A stretch of 64,000 nucleotides of DNA from Marinoscillum sp. MHG1-6 (GTDB taxonomy: Bacteria > Bacteroidota > Bacteroidia > Cytophagales > Cyclobacteriaceae), in assembly GCF_024714475.1 (NCBI RefSeq), contig NZ_JAMZMI010000001.1:62001-126000 (forward strand), in the 5' to 3' direction. Positions within the stretch are counted from its first letter, which is position 1. Every line of letters begins with the position of its first letter. Shown here one piece after another: positions 26,001 to 34,103 of the stretch. Position numbers and translations under genes: made by a program. Under the pieces are notes generated by a model that saw only the letters and a program-made list of their open reading frames with translations, ran no database searches and was not told the origin of the DNA.

Positions 26001-27007
26001 TCGAACTTGAAGTCGACTCATTACTTTCTTTGGGCAAACAATACTTGCCCGAAGTAAGCCTACAGGGACATTACCGAAGCAAGTCTCTTGAACTGATTGC
26101 ATTTTCTAACGAGCATTTCTACAATAACAAACTCAAAGTACTACCGGATTATCGTCATGTAGCTGAAATGAAAAATCCCATCCATTTCATCAAGGTGAAC
26201 GGAACCTGGGAAGACAGCATTAATCGAGAAGAGGCCAGTACTGTAGTCAAATTGGTTCAAAGGATTCTAAAGGAAAACCCACAGAAGGAAATTGGCGTCG
26301 TCACTTTCAATGTGAGTCAACAAAGCCACATTCTGGACCTGTTGGATGATCTACAGGCCAACGAAGAATTTACGCTGCCTGACACTTTCTTCGTGAAAAA
26401 TATTGAGAACGTGCAGGGTGATGAAAAGGATGTTATCATCTTCACTACAGCTTATGGTCACGATAAGGATGGGAAACTTCAACTTAAGTTTGGAAGTCTC
26501 AATCAGGCGGGCGGTGAAAATCGTTTAAATGTGGCCGTAAGCCGTGCAAGGGAGGAGATCTACCTGGTAACAAGCCTTATGCCCTCTGAAATGAAAACGG
26601 AAGGCACCAAAAACCAGGGTCCCAAGCTTTTGAGAGCCTATCTTGACTTCGCGCATGATGTAAGTGAGGGGAAGTGGAAACCAGCACCAAACCATGGTGA
26701 CACACATAATCCCGAATGGTATTTGAAGAAAAAGCTGGAGAAAGTTGATACTGCTTCTCAGCTCAAATCTGAACTTCCATTTGCTGACTTAACCGCCAAA
26801 AACGAAGGCCATTATCAAGGTCTTGTTCTTACCGATGATGACTTGTTTTACGAAACGCTTTCAAGTAAGGATGCCTATTGCGACAGAATGGACCAGTTCA
26901 CAGAGAAGCACTGGCCATTTGTTCAATTTTACAGCCGAGAATACTGGCTGGATAAAGCACATGCTGAAGAAAAACTGAGAAAGTTTGTAATAAGAACTTC
27001 CAGCTAA
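23027..27007 (+). CDS. large superfamily 1 (UPF1-like) DNA/RNA helicase
   Basis: A 1326-residue protein. An N-terminal domain of DUF4011-like character (about 1-260) precedes a split SF1 helicase core: Walker A GPPGTGKSQ (about 316-324), motif II FDEASQC (about 945-951), motif III AGDDKQLQP (about 969-977) and motif VI NVAVSRAREE (about 1167-1176). A roughly 600-residue insertion separates motifs I and II. The C-terminal 100 residues (LTDDDLFYETLSSKDAYCDR, then WPFVQFYSREYW) resemble a Vsr-type endonuclease fold without obvious catalytic acids. Such helicases act on nucleic acids, and some relatives belong to antiphage islands. No defence partners flank it here. The helicase call is strong; the biological role is open. 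Confidence 0.85.
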   Translation: MEKVLQSYLRRLTNLSSNNRSLLFLRLISDQSIDLHAFDHAINDVSFNIIEQLIAKKRSIPLVQQIDTHDGSGNQLAERLKKIDRIEKFIFQERGARDLYVGWPFIRGKFVDDTLVRAPLIFFPVTLSLSKNQWSLQLRDQVNITFNKTFLLAYAHYNQVPVDEELVETILSDLDDDATVFRTKLYQILKQSQLEINFNQDNFVDKLSSFRNYKKAELNKEEKTGKLKLYPEAVLGIFPQAGSYLVPDYLKLLASPVEQSLADFFTSRRKENPEAESKTKFSDKVKEENTFTPFDCDASQERALRLVKNGNSMVIQGPPGTGKSQLICNLISDYIARGKNVLLISQKKAALDVVFNRLKSKELHDFVGLVHDFKNDRKSIFDQVARQIDNIDAYKQKNNGLDAIYLERTFQQSSRKIDQTVEELDEYKRALFDEAESGKSIKELYLISDPNEQHISLNQDYRQFHYQEVPGIIQKFRQYLDYHTKFSDHSFFNNRPNYSHFTAGDLSKIKDIITQAGDFQEKLKKESASFLTSPMDYETCLHFLTQRENLEQLITNLDNETVFKYFQLMQEHETERPPWLTDQERIMMNCFKGSGVETSLPARDLGRFQESLEHAIKARKNIFSWVKWKLFSKDKIFITRILITNRLKSDRQGFEVLLDRIDNRLNFEHLFSEIQERKWLIDFPKSFRIIDIQNWFFYQKLAFRSNDIAHGIRTLSDFAPSKEHARASYVSLLKKLGNFLDQVPTQQKLWSRYLNEKQIRQLMLGKVSAQEINKELTSSFDSLVEYDKIKSSMSSSEIKIIENLISTCEGPEEIIEVLQNSIALAWIDHIEAKFPILRAVSSLKMNHLSQELQESVREKKEVSEEILLLKARERTYHEVEFNRQNNMVTYRELYHQVTKKRKVWPIRKVIHEYKEELFALLPCWMASPESASAIFPMEEIFDIIIFDEASQCFAERGIPGMYRGKQVVIAGDDKQLQPNDLYRVRWEDEDLIELEVDSLLSLGKQYLPEVSLQGHYRSKSLELIAFSNEHFYNNKLKVLPDYRHVAEMKNPIHFIKVNGTWEDSINREEASTVVKLVQRILKENPQKEIGVVTFNVSQQSHILDLLDDLQANEEFTLPDTFFVKNIENVQGDEKDVIIFTTAYGHDKDGKLQLKFGSLNQAGGENRLNVAVSRAREEIYLVTSLMPSEMKTEGTKNQGPKLLRAYLDFAHDVSEGKWKPAPNHGDTHNPEWYLKKKLEKVDTASQLKSELPFADLTAKNEGHYQGLVLTDDDLFYETLSSKDAYCDRMDQFTEKHWPFVQFYSREYWLDKAHAEEKLRKFVIRTSS

Positions 27008-27035
27008 TTCGCGTGCCTGGTTGCTCTATTCATCA

Positions 27036-27069
27036 CAAAAAGAAAACCCCACGCCTTTCGGCTGCGGGG
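27036..27069 (-). terminator. rho-independent terminator of the RND efflux operon
   Basis: On the minus strand CCCC (27066-27069) and GGGG (27047-27050) close an imperfect GC-rich hairpin with inner GCC/GGC pairs and a GAAA loop. It is followed by TTTTCTTTTT. It sits about 30 bases after the outer-membrane factor gene, and 28 bases after the convergent helicase stop. Confidence 0.7.
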
Positions 27070-27097
27070 CTTCCAACTTCAATCAGCATCTGCTTAT

Positions 27098-28528
27098 TTA
27101 ATTCCATCCACCGCCAAGTGCACGGTAGATATTCACTTTAGCATTCATTTGTTTCATCTTCGTTTCTATTAAATCAAACTTGGATTCAAGGGCATCCCGC
27201 TGGGTAAGGAGCACCTCCATATAATCCGCTCTGGCCGACTTAAAAAGCGTATTTGATATATCCACAGATTGCGTCAACGCCTCAACCTGTCTTGCCGTTA
27301 AATCATAGCTTTTCTGAAGATTTTGAATATTCGACAATTGATTAACAACTTCAATGTACGCGTTAAGCACTGTCCTTTGATAATCGTATGCTGCCTGTAC
27401 CTGTTTAGCATTGGCATTGAAATAGGCCGCTTTGATCGCCTTTCGGTTCACCAGTGGCGCCATCAAGTCTCCTCCCAGGTAGTAGAGCATAGATTCTGGG
27501 GTGTTCAACAAGAACTTGGGATTGAATGCCTGATAACCAATGCCTGCTGTAATGCCCAATGACGGATAGAAATTTGCTTTAGCCACCTTAATATCCAATT
27601 TGGACGCCTGCAACTCAAGTTCAGCTTGCCTGATATCCGGACGGTTCTGCAACAGTTGAGAAGGAACACCAAACTGAACACTATCAGTTGCCAATTCACT
27701 AAAAACATCATAGTCTCGGGCTATTGGTTGAGGAAATCGACCAATAAGAAAATTGATCCTATTCTCAGTTTCTACAATCAGCTGTTGGAAATCATACTGC
27801 AGGCTCATGGTATTAAGCACCTGGGCCTCAAACCTTCTAACGGCGAGCTCGGTCACTCTTGCAGATTGCTTTTGCAACTTCACAATTTCCAGTGCATTCC
27901 GCTGAATCTCAATATTCTGCTTTACGATCGCCAACTGATTGTCCAATGCCAACAATTCATAGTAGGAATTTGCAATCTCCGCCACCAAATTGGTTACCAT
28001 AAAATTCCTGCCATCAACCGAAGACAGGTATCTCTTATAGGCCGATTTTTTTGCTGTGCGAAGTTTTCGCCATATATCTACTTCCCAATTGGCAAAAGCC
28101 CCAATCATATAATCCGAAAATGGCTCGGGGAACTCCTCACCAGGCCTAATTTCATTATTGGCTTCCAACGCACCATTTCTGGTATAACGACCAACCTTGT
28201 CAACCTGAACTTCCGCGCCAATACCCACCGAGGGTAAATACTCTCCTTTTCTCGCCTGGACTTCATTTCGGGAAATTTCAATTTCCTGCAACATAATATT
28301 CAGCTCCTGATTATTACTTAGAGCTGTATCAATCAACGCAGTCAGATAAGGATCAGTAAAGTATTCCTTCCACTTCATTTCCGCGATATTGGAAGTATCC
28401 TGCGAGTCATTATAACCCACAGGTACTTCCGTGTTCACCGCGTGTTCAACTAAAGTTGGAGTGCAAGCTGAAAAGCTCAGTGCTAAACAGCCGACCCCAA
28501 GGCATTTAAATATTATTTTTTCAAACAT
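27098..28528 (-). CDS. RND efflux outer-membrane factor (NodT/OprM family lipoprotein)
   Basis: A TolC-like outer-membrane channel of 476 residues. The lipoprotein signal has its lipobox around SFSACTP (Cys about 22). The two homologous OEP repeats carry the long coiled-coil helices typical of the family: NNQELNIMLQEIEISRNEVQ early and LLQNRPDIRQAELELQASK in the second half. RPDIRQAE is a hallmark of NodT/OprM proteins. It is the third gene of the adaptor-permease-channel operon, 15 bp after the permease, and has a terminator behind it. Confidence 0.93.
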   Translation of the reverse strand: MFEKIIFKCLGVGCLALSFSACTPTLVEHAVNTEVPVGYNDSQDTSNIAEMKWKEYFTDPYLTALIDTALSNNQELNIMLQEIEISRNEVQARKGEYLPSVGIGAEVQVDKVGRYTRNGALEANNEIRPGEEFPEPFSDYMIGAFANWEVDIWRKLRTAKKSAYKRYLSSVDGRNFMVTNLVAEIANSYYELLALDNQLAIVKQNIEIQRNALEIVKLQKQSARVTELAVRRFEAQVLNTMSLQYDFQQLIVETENRINFLIGRFPQPIARDYDVFSELATDSVQFGVPSQLLQNRPDIRQAELELQASKLDIKVAKANFYPSLGITAGIGYQAFNPKFLLNTPESMLYYLGGDLMAPLVNRKAIKAAYFNANAKQVQAAYDYQRTVLNAYIEVVNQLSNIQNLQKSYDLTARQVEALTQSVDISNTLFKSARADYMEVLLTQRDALESKFDLIETKMKQMNAKVNIYRALGGGWN

Positions 28529-28543
28529 GACTTAATTCTTTCT

Positions 28544-31500
28544 TCAGTTAGACAGGTCATCACTATCCGAGTGGAATTGGTCTTTGTGTCTTTCATGCCA
28601 AATCCTATCCCTCTCTTTTATGTTTTCTACATACTCCTCTGACAACGGCTCAATCTGCTCATCAATAATGAGGCTCTTACCTTCGATTAATTTGCCGAAT
28701 GCGTAATACAATCCCGGGATGATAATAACCCCGAAAACTGTTCCGAGAAGCATACCCCCCATGGCAGATGACCCAATCGTCTTGTTACCAACGGCACCGG
28801 CTCCATGAGAAATCACCAACGGTATCAATCCTGCAATAAATGCAAATGATGTCATCAAGATAGGTCGGAACCTTACCCTTGCTCCCTCAATGGCGGCATC
28901 AAAAATGGAGGCTCCCTGCTGATGCTTCTGAACTGCAAATTCGACGATCAAAACAGCATTTTTTCCTAATAAACCTACCAGCATAATCAGACCAACCTGA
29001 GCATACACATCATTTGCCAGTCCCATCATTTTAAGCATCATAAAAGATCCAAAAACCCCTATTGGGAGAGAGAATATTACTGCAAGTGGCAAAAGAAAGC
29101 TTTCGTACTGACCCGCTAGTACAAGGTAGACGAAAATCAGAACCACGATGAAAATGTAAAGAGCCTCATTCCCACGACCGGCTTCATCATAGGACAGGTC
29201 TTCCCATGCGATATCATAGCCTCTTGGCAGAGTTTGCTCAGCCACCTCACGAATGGCAGCAATGGCATCTCCAGTCGTATACCCCCGTGCTGGCAACCCT
29301 CGAATAGAAGCCGAATTATACAAATTGTACCTTGTGATCTCATTCGGTCCTTGTCTTTTGATCACCTTCATGAAGGAAGAATATGGCACCATTTCGCCTC
29401 TTTCGTTTTTAACGAAAAGCTCTTCCAGATCCGACGGATACCTTCTGTATTCAGGCCCGGATTGCACATAAACTTTGAAAAAGCGTCCAAATCGAATGAA
29501 ACCTTGTTCATAGGTACTTCCAATAAGTATATTCAGGTTTTCCATGGCTTTTCCGATAGATACACCTTTCTGCATAGCCACCTGATTGTCTATCTCCAGT
29601 TCATATTGCGGATAATTGGCTGCATAGAAGGTGAACAATCCTGTCATCTCCTCACGCTCGCGCAATGCATCCATGAAATTATTGTTGATCCTCTCAAACT
29701 CATGGTAGTCTGTTGAGTTCGTTTTATCCAACAACCTCATCGAAAATCCTCCGGAAGAGCCAAATCCCGGAACGGCTGGCGGCTCAAAGAATTCCACAAT
29801 AGCTCCCAGATCGCGTGTTTTCTCTTCCAGTTCCTCCATGATTTCATGAACTGAATGTTCACGGTCTGCCCAGTTTTTTAGGTTGATCAGACAGGTGCCG
29901 GCGTTGGAACCCCGACCTTCAGTCATGATCTCATATCCTGCAAGAGCGGATACCGACTCAATCCCTTCGACCTCCTCGCATATTGCCTGAAGCTCCAGCG
30001 CCACCTGGTTGGTACGCTCCAATGTAGCTCCCGGAGGTGTTTGAATGATGGCATAGATGGTTCCCTGGTCTTCATTCGGTATGAACCCGGAAGGAAGCAC
30101 CTGATTTTCAAAAAATATCCCAGCGCCAAAAAGTGCCAACATCCCGAATGTGACTACTCGCCTGTTCACGATTAATTTTAATAAGCCAACGTATCTGCCT
30201 GTAAGCTTCTCGAACCCGTTGTTGAACTTGTCCAGGAATCCCTTCATCAGCGAACTTTTACGCTTCTTGCCATGATCGCTTTTGAGCAACATAGCACAAA
30301 GCACCGGAGTAAGCGTAAGCGCCACGATGGCAGAAAGGATGATCGAACTGGCCATTGTAATGGAGAATTGTCGATAAAATGTTCCCACCGGACCAGGCAT
30401 AAAAGCAATTGGAATAAACACTGATACCATCACAAGGGTAATGGCGATGATTGCCCCACTGATCTCTCCCATCACTTGCTTCACTGCGTTGTATGCGGAA
30501 AGGTTCTTCTCATGCATTTTGGCATGTACAGCCTCCACAACCACAATGGCATCATCCACCACAATACCAATCGCTAAAACCAGGGCAAACAATGTGATCA
30601 GGTTGATGGATAGACCAAACAATTGCAACACAAAAAACGCCCCAATCAAGGATACCGGAACGGCAATGATTGGAATCAAGGTAGAGCGCCAGTCCCCAAG
30701 GAATAAGAAAACAACGATAGCCACGAGGATAAAGGCATCCCTCAACGTGTGGGTCACCTGCTCAATAGAAGCATCCAGGAAATGGGATACATCATAACTG
30801 ATCTTGTAATCCATTCCCGGAGGAAAGTCATCCTCCATTACTTTCAATTGGGCCTTGACCTCTTCGATAACCTGTGAGGCATTACTTCCTACGGTCTGCT
30901 TGAGAACGATAGAAGCCGCTGGATAGCCATCCAGGTTGGAATAGATATCAAAAAATTCACTACCCAACTCTACCTCTGCAATATCCTTTAGGTGAATGTT
31001 CTGACCTTCTTCATTCGCCCTGATAATAATATTTTCGTACTGCTCAGGTTTATTGTATCGCTCCTGATACACCAGGACATACTCAAGTGATTGGGCCTGT
31101 TTTCCTGAACTCCTACCCAATCTACCAGGCCTACCGATGATACTCTGTTCCATCATGGCTTCCATCACCTCCTCAGCGGAAATCCTGTAGGCACGCATTC
31201 GGTCAGGCTTCAGCCAAACCCTCATCGCAAACTGTCTACTACCCAGGATTTGTGCCCGGGCGATCCCTTTGATCCGCTGGATTTCCGGGATCATGTTGAC
31301 ATTGGCGTAGTTGTAGAGGAATTTCTCATCGTCATCCTTATTGGTACTGTAAAGATTGACGTACATCAACATACTCGGCTGAATAGGGGTAATAATCACC
31401 CCTTCTCGTTGCACCAAAGGCGGCAACAATGGCATCACCTGATCCACCCTTGTTTTTACGCGGACCACCGCCTGATTCGGATCAGTTCCCGGTTCAAAAA

Positions 31501-31780
31501 TGACACGAATGGTTGCCTCTCCGGCACTTGTAGCATCCGATGATATATACCTCATCCCCTGAACACCATTGATGGCTCTTTCAAGTGGAATAAGTGTCGA
31601 ATTAACCAGTACCTCCGCATTGGACCCCGGATAGGCAATGAAAATATTCACCGTGGTAGGGGCAATCTGCGGGAATTGAGAAATAGGTAAATTTTTAATT
31701 GCTAAAGATCCCGTGAATAGAAGAATGACCGAAATGACTATCGCCAATACGGGTCTATGTATTATTCTACTGAAAAACAT
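28544..31780 (-). CDS. RND multidrug efflux permease (HAE1/AcrB family)
   Basis: A 1078-residue inner-membrane proton/drug antiporter of the hydrophobe/amphiphile efflux type. The N-terminus (FFSRIIHRPVLAIVISVILL) forms TM1; a periplasmic porter domain precedes helices 2-6. The proton-relay Asp pair is in GIVVDDAIVVVEAV in TM4. A second porter domain and helices 8-12 (GLIMLVGLLGKNAVLIVEFA, SAMGGMLLGTVFGVIIIPGL) complete the family pattern. Length and symmetry indicate an intact pump. Adaptor and channel genes flank it in the same operon, so a full tripartite system is encoded. The substrate is not predictable. Confidence 0.95.
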   Translation of the reverse strand: MFFSRIIHRPVLAIVISVILLFTGSLAIKNLPISQFPQIAPTTVNIFIAYPGSNAEVLVNSTLIPLERAINGVQGMRYISSDATSAGEATIRVIFEPGTDPNQAVVRVKTRVDQVMPLLPPLVQREGVIITPIQPSMLMYVNLYSTNKDDDEKFLYNYANVNMIPEIQRIKGIARAQILGSRQFAMRVWLKPDRMRAYRISAEEVMEAMMEQSIIGRPGRLGRSSGKQAQSLEYVLVYQERYNKPEQYENIIIRANEEGQNIHLKDIAEVELGSEFFDIYSNLDGYPAASIVLKQTVGSNASQVIEEVKAQLKVMEDDFPPGMDYKISYDVSHFLDASIEQVTHTLRDAFILVAIVVFLFLGDWRSTLIPIIAVPVSLIGAFFVLQLFGLSINLITLFALVLAIGIVVDDAIVVVEAVHAKMHEKNLSAYNAVKQVMGEISGAIIAITLVMVSVFIPIAFMPGPVGTFYRQFSITMASSIILSAIVALTLTPVLCAMLLKSDHGKKRKSSLMKGFLDKFNNGFEKLTGRYVGLLKLIVNRRVVTFGMLALFGAGIFFENQVLPSGFIPNEDQGTIYAIIQTPPGATLERTNQVALELQAICEEVEGIESVSALAGYEIMTEGRGSNAGTCLINLKNWADREHSVHEIMEELEEKTRDLGAIVEFFEPPAVPGFGSSGGFSMRLLDKTNSTDYHEFERINNNFMDALREREEMTGLFTFYAANYPQYELEIDNQVAMQKGVSIGKAMENLNILIGSTYEQGFIRFGRFFKVYVQSGPEYRRYPSDLEELFVKNERGEMVPYSSFMKVIKRQGPNEITRYNLYNSASIRGLPARGYTTGDAIAAIREVAEQTLPRGYDIAWEDLSYDEAGRGNEALYIFIVVLIFVYLVLAGQYESFLLPLAVIFSLPIGVFGSFMMLKMMGLANDVYAQVGLIMLVGLLGKNAVLIVEFAVQKHQQGASIFDAAIEGARVRFRPILMTSFAFIAGLIPLVISHGAGAVGNKTIGSSAMGGMLLGTVFGVIIIPGLYYAFGKLIEGKSLIIDEQIEPLSEEYVENIKERDRIWHERHKDQFHSDSDDLSN

Positions 31781-31807
31781 TTTTCTACTTTTTAAAGGTG
31801 AATAATA

Positions 31808-32890
31808 TTACTCAGCACGGAGATCGAGCTGCGAAATCGCTACCTCCGGATCCAAAAAGTCGTAGGAAATATGATCGCTGTCTTTCACCTTTCGCAGACC
31901 CTCTAGCAAAATCTTATCAGATTCCTTTAAGCCTGCCTTTACTTCATAGAGATGAGGTAATTCAGCTCCCACAACGATCTGTCTCGAATGTATCACGTTG
32001 TCTTCTCCAACCACAAATACGTACTTCTTATCAAGAATTTCGAAAGTGGCTTTCTGCGGAATAATTAACGCATTTTTCAACGGTGCGGAAACAAGTACAT
32101 TACCAGTTTCTCCATGCCTCAAGAGACCCTTAGGATTAGGGAAAGTGGCACGAAAAGCAATATTTCCTGTCTCGTTGTTAAAATCTGCTTCGATGGTATT
32201 AACCTCACCGGTATAGCCAAATAGCTTATTATTCGCCATCATCAGCTTCACTATCAATGCACTATCCTGTGTCACCTTGATTTTATAGTCCAGGTACTCT
32301 GCCTCAGGTACGTTGAAGTACACCCACATCTCATGGTTATCAGAAAGGGTAGTCAGTAACTCTCCTTCTTCAACCAAACTTCCCAATCTGACATGGAAGT
32401 GGTCCATGATCCCATCGAAAGGAGCTCTCACTTGAGTAAAATCTAAATGAACCTGAGCCAGGGCCAACTCAGCTTTGGCCTTATCCAGCTTTGCTTTTGC
32501 AAGGGCTAATTCATTGGGTGCTACCACATTACTTTCAGCAAGGCGCTTGGTATTTTGATATTCGATATCCGCAAAATTCGCCTCGGCCTCAGCACGTTGT
32601 AGCTCGGCTTGATACAGCCTTGGCATGATTTGGAACATCAGTTGCCCCTTCTTGATGAATTGCCCTTCATCAACATAAATTTTTTCCAAATACCCTCGTT
32701 CCAGGGCTCTTAATTCAATGTGCTGAACAGAATGGATCTGACAGACATAATTTCTAATAATGGTGGTGTCCTTTTTCAAAGGACTCGTTACCATGAAATT
32801 TGAAGCAGCCTCATGATGTTCCTTGTGCGAGTTACAGCTTGTATAGCTTAACATGATACACAATCCCATGAGCGTAATGATCTTGTTCAT
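31808..32890 (-). CDS. RND efflux periplasmic adaptor (membrane fusion lipoprotein)
   Basis: AcrA/MexA-type adaptor of 360 residues. The lipobox LSYTSC places the lipidated Cys at about 19. A lipoyl/barrel-sandwich half (ERGYLEKIYVDEGQFIKKGQ), an alpha-hairpin (RAEAEANFADIEYQNTKRLA and following), the second half-lipoyl (LDFTQVRAPFDGIMD) and beta-barrel domains follow in order. It bridges the permease and the outer-membrane channel. It is the first gene of the operon; no regulator gene is adjacent, but inverted repeats lie upstream at 32956-32988. Confidence 0.94.
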   Translation of the reverse strand: MNKIITLMGLCIMLSYTSCNSHKEHHEAASNFMVTSPLKKDTTIIRNYVCQIHSVQHIELRALERGYLEKIYVDEGQFIKKGQLMFQIMPRLYQAELQRAEAEANFADIEYQNTKRLAESNVVAPNELALAKAKLDKAKAELALAQVHLDFTQVRAPFDGIMDHFHVRLGSLVEEGELLTTLSDNHEMWVYFNVPEAEYLDYKIKVTQDSALIVKLMMANNKLFGYTGEVNTIEADFNNETGNIAFRATFPNPKGLLRHGETGNVLVSAPLKNALIIPQKATFEILDKKYVFVVGEDNVIHSRQIVVGAELPHLYEVKAGLKESDKILLEGLRKVKDSDHISYDFLDPEVAISQLDLRAE

Positions 32891-32955
32891 TATTATTTTA
32901 CTTTCTTAAAAAAAATACGTAGTATGAGTGTTTTTCAGTGTTCTTAGGGACACCG

Positions 32956-32988
32956 GAGCGCAAATCGCTCGTACGTTATAGCTTAACG
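32956..32988. promoter_or_regulatory. paired inverted repeats upstream of the RND operon
   Basis: Two perfect inverted repeats lie side by side: GAGCG-N5-CGCTC (32956-32970) and CGTTA-N5-TAACG (32974-32988), both with 5-bp centres. They sit 66-98 bp before the adaptor ATG. They could be operators for a repressor encoded elsewhere, or RNA hairpins at the 3' end of the upstream small gene. Confidence 0.35.
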
Positions 32989-32998
32989 AATGAGGGTC

Positions 32999-33019
32999 GG
33001 GCTATTTAATCTCTAGCCC
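32999..33019 (-). terminator. hairpin after the 148-residue protein gene
   Basis: GGGCTA and TAGCCC form a 6-bp perfect stem with a 9-base loop, 12 bases after the stop of the small secreted-protein gene. There is no T tract on the minus strand, so termination is uncertain. Confidence 0.35.
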
Positions 33020-33031
33020 ACTGTTTGGGTA

Positions 33032-33478
33032 CTATATCCTGAAAATGCCGTAGATGACATTAAGTGATTTCTCAGGACTAAAGGCAAAAAAAGTGCTGTG
33101 ATGCTTTCGAATTGAAAGGCTCTTTGAAATATATCGGAAAAAATCGCCGGAAAGGTCAGAATAATAACCCGAACTTAAGTAGGTGCTTCCACCGATCTTT
33201 TGTTTAGAGGATGCACGCTCCCTTTCACGTTCATCTTTCTCCTCCTTTTCTTCTTCATTTTCGGCTGCCCCGGAATCTGAACTACTGCTTTTCTTCTCGT
33301 GGACAGGCGTCTTTAGGACTAAACTCTCAACATCTGATGAAAACGTCGCATCATCCGCATCAATTTGAGATACAATTGGTGATTGGGAATCCTGATCAGC
33401 ATGGGCAAAAAGATGACTGCTGCCGACGAGCAGGAAAAGGTAAAAGGGAAGAAAAAATCTAATGATTAGTCCTTTCAT
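33032..33478 (-). CDS. hypothetical exported protein with charged low-complexity segment
   Basis: 148 residues. A strong signal peptide (FFLPFYLFLLVGSSHLFAHA, ending about 26) precedes a Ser/Asp-rich part. Then comes an uninterrupted charged run of Glu/Lys and then alternating Glu/Arg (about 73-90, including EEEKEEKDERERERA), and a C-terminal Tyr/Phe-rich section (STYLSSGYYSDLSGDFFRYI, FFAFSPEKSLNVIYG). No family is recognised. It lies between the RND operon and gldH, on the same strand as both, with about 140-160 bp of spacer on each side. It is a real-looking gene because of the signal peptide and ATG, but its function is unknown. Confidence 0.55.
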   Translation of the reverse strand: MKGLIIRFFLPFYLFLLVGSSHLFAHADQDSQSPIVSQIDADDATFSSDVESLVLKTPVHEKKSSSSDSGAAENEEEKEEKDERERERASSKQKIGGSTYLSSGYYSDLSGDFFRYISKSLSIRKHHSTFFAFSPEKSLNVIYGIFRI

Positions 33479-33638
33479 CAGGATGCAAACTTATACAAAG
33501 TTCAATTCAAGGGCAAAAATGAAATATTGCCCATTGGTTAAGCTTCTATTACAAAGCTATAAAGGTGTACACGTAATACTTGTATCTTGTTTTTATGTAT
33601 TGGACGAACTGAGGTCTTTTAGGGACTAATAGTGATAA

Positions 33639-34103
33639 TTAGTCGGCCACTTCTAATCTCGCTCCGACACTCTTGATGCCCGGAAGACTATCCATTCTCA
33701 TGTACTGCTGAAAAGAGATTTTATACTTTCCCGCATATGGAAACTCATAAGTAGACAGGATTTTATCCCTGTTATCAAATAAATCCCCCAGACCATCACC
33801 CAGTGGCTCACCGGTTTTTGGATGGAAAAGATCGATATTTGCGAGATCAGAAACTAACTCTTTACCTGTAGAATCCCTTAGGTAGTATCGATAGTACAAG
33901 TTGTAAAAATGGTAATCTGATTGCTGAGTAATATTTGCGTAAAGATTGTAGCGCGATGTAGCGTCAGGAACCTCAAACTCAAAAGACTTGAGTGAATCTA
34001 CATACCAAAACTCCCCCACGATCTCTTGATTTTCTTCATAAACCCTTTTCGGATCGCAAGAAAAAAGCACTGCTAGCAGTGCAATTAAAGTCAGATACCT
34101 CAT
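33639..34103 (-). CDS. gldH: gliding motility lipoprotein GldH
   Basis: A 154-residue outer-membrane-associated lipoprotein (lipobox VLFSCDP, Cys about 16) required for gliding in flavobacteria. The family pattern is visible: EFWYVDSLKSFEFEVPD, the NLYYRYYLRD strand, DLFHPKTGEPLGDGLGD and YEFPYAGKYKISFQQYMR. Its start overlaps the ricT stop as ATGA (34100-34103). The ricT-gldH neighbourhood is a conserved Bacteroidota arrangement, which supports both names. Confidence 0.93.
   Translation of the reverse strand: MRYLTLIALLAVLFSCDPKRVYEENQEIVGEFWYVDSLKSFEFEVPDATSRYNLYANITQQSDYHFYNLYYRYYLRDSTGKELVSDLANIDLFHPKTGEPLGDGLGDLFDNRDKILSTYEFPYAGKYKISFQQYMRMDSLPGIKSVGARLEVAD

Noticed and set aside
27626-28237. 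203-codon open frame on the plus strand opposite the outer-membrane factor gene
   Set aside because: It lies wholly antisense to a clear NodT/OprM family gene, has no family motif, and its Cys/His/Ile-rich composition is that of a reverse-frame shadow.
33624-33644. GACTAAT-N7-ATTAGTC inverted repeat at the gldH stop as a terminator
   Set aside because: The stem is AT-rich, overlaps the stop codon, and has no T tract after it.
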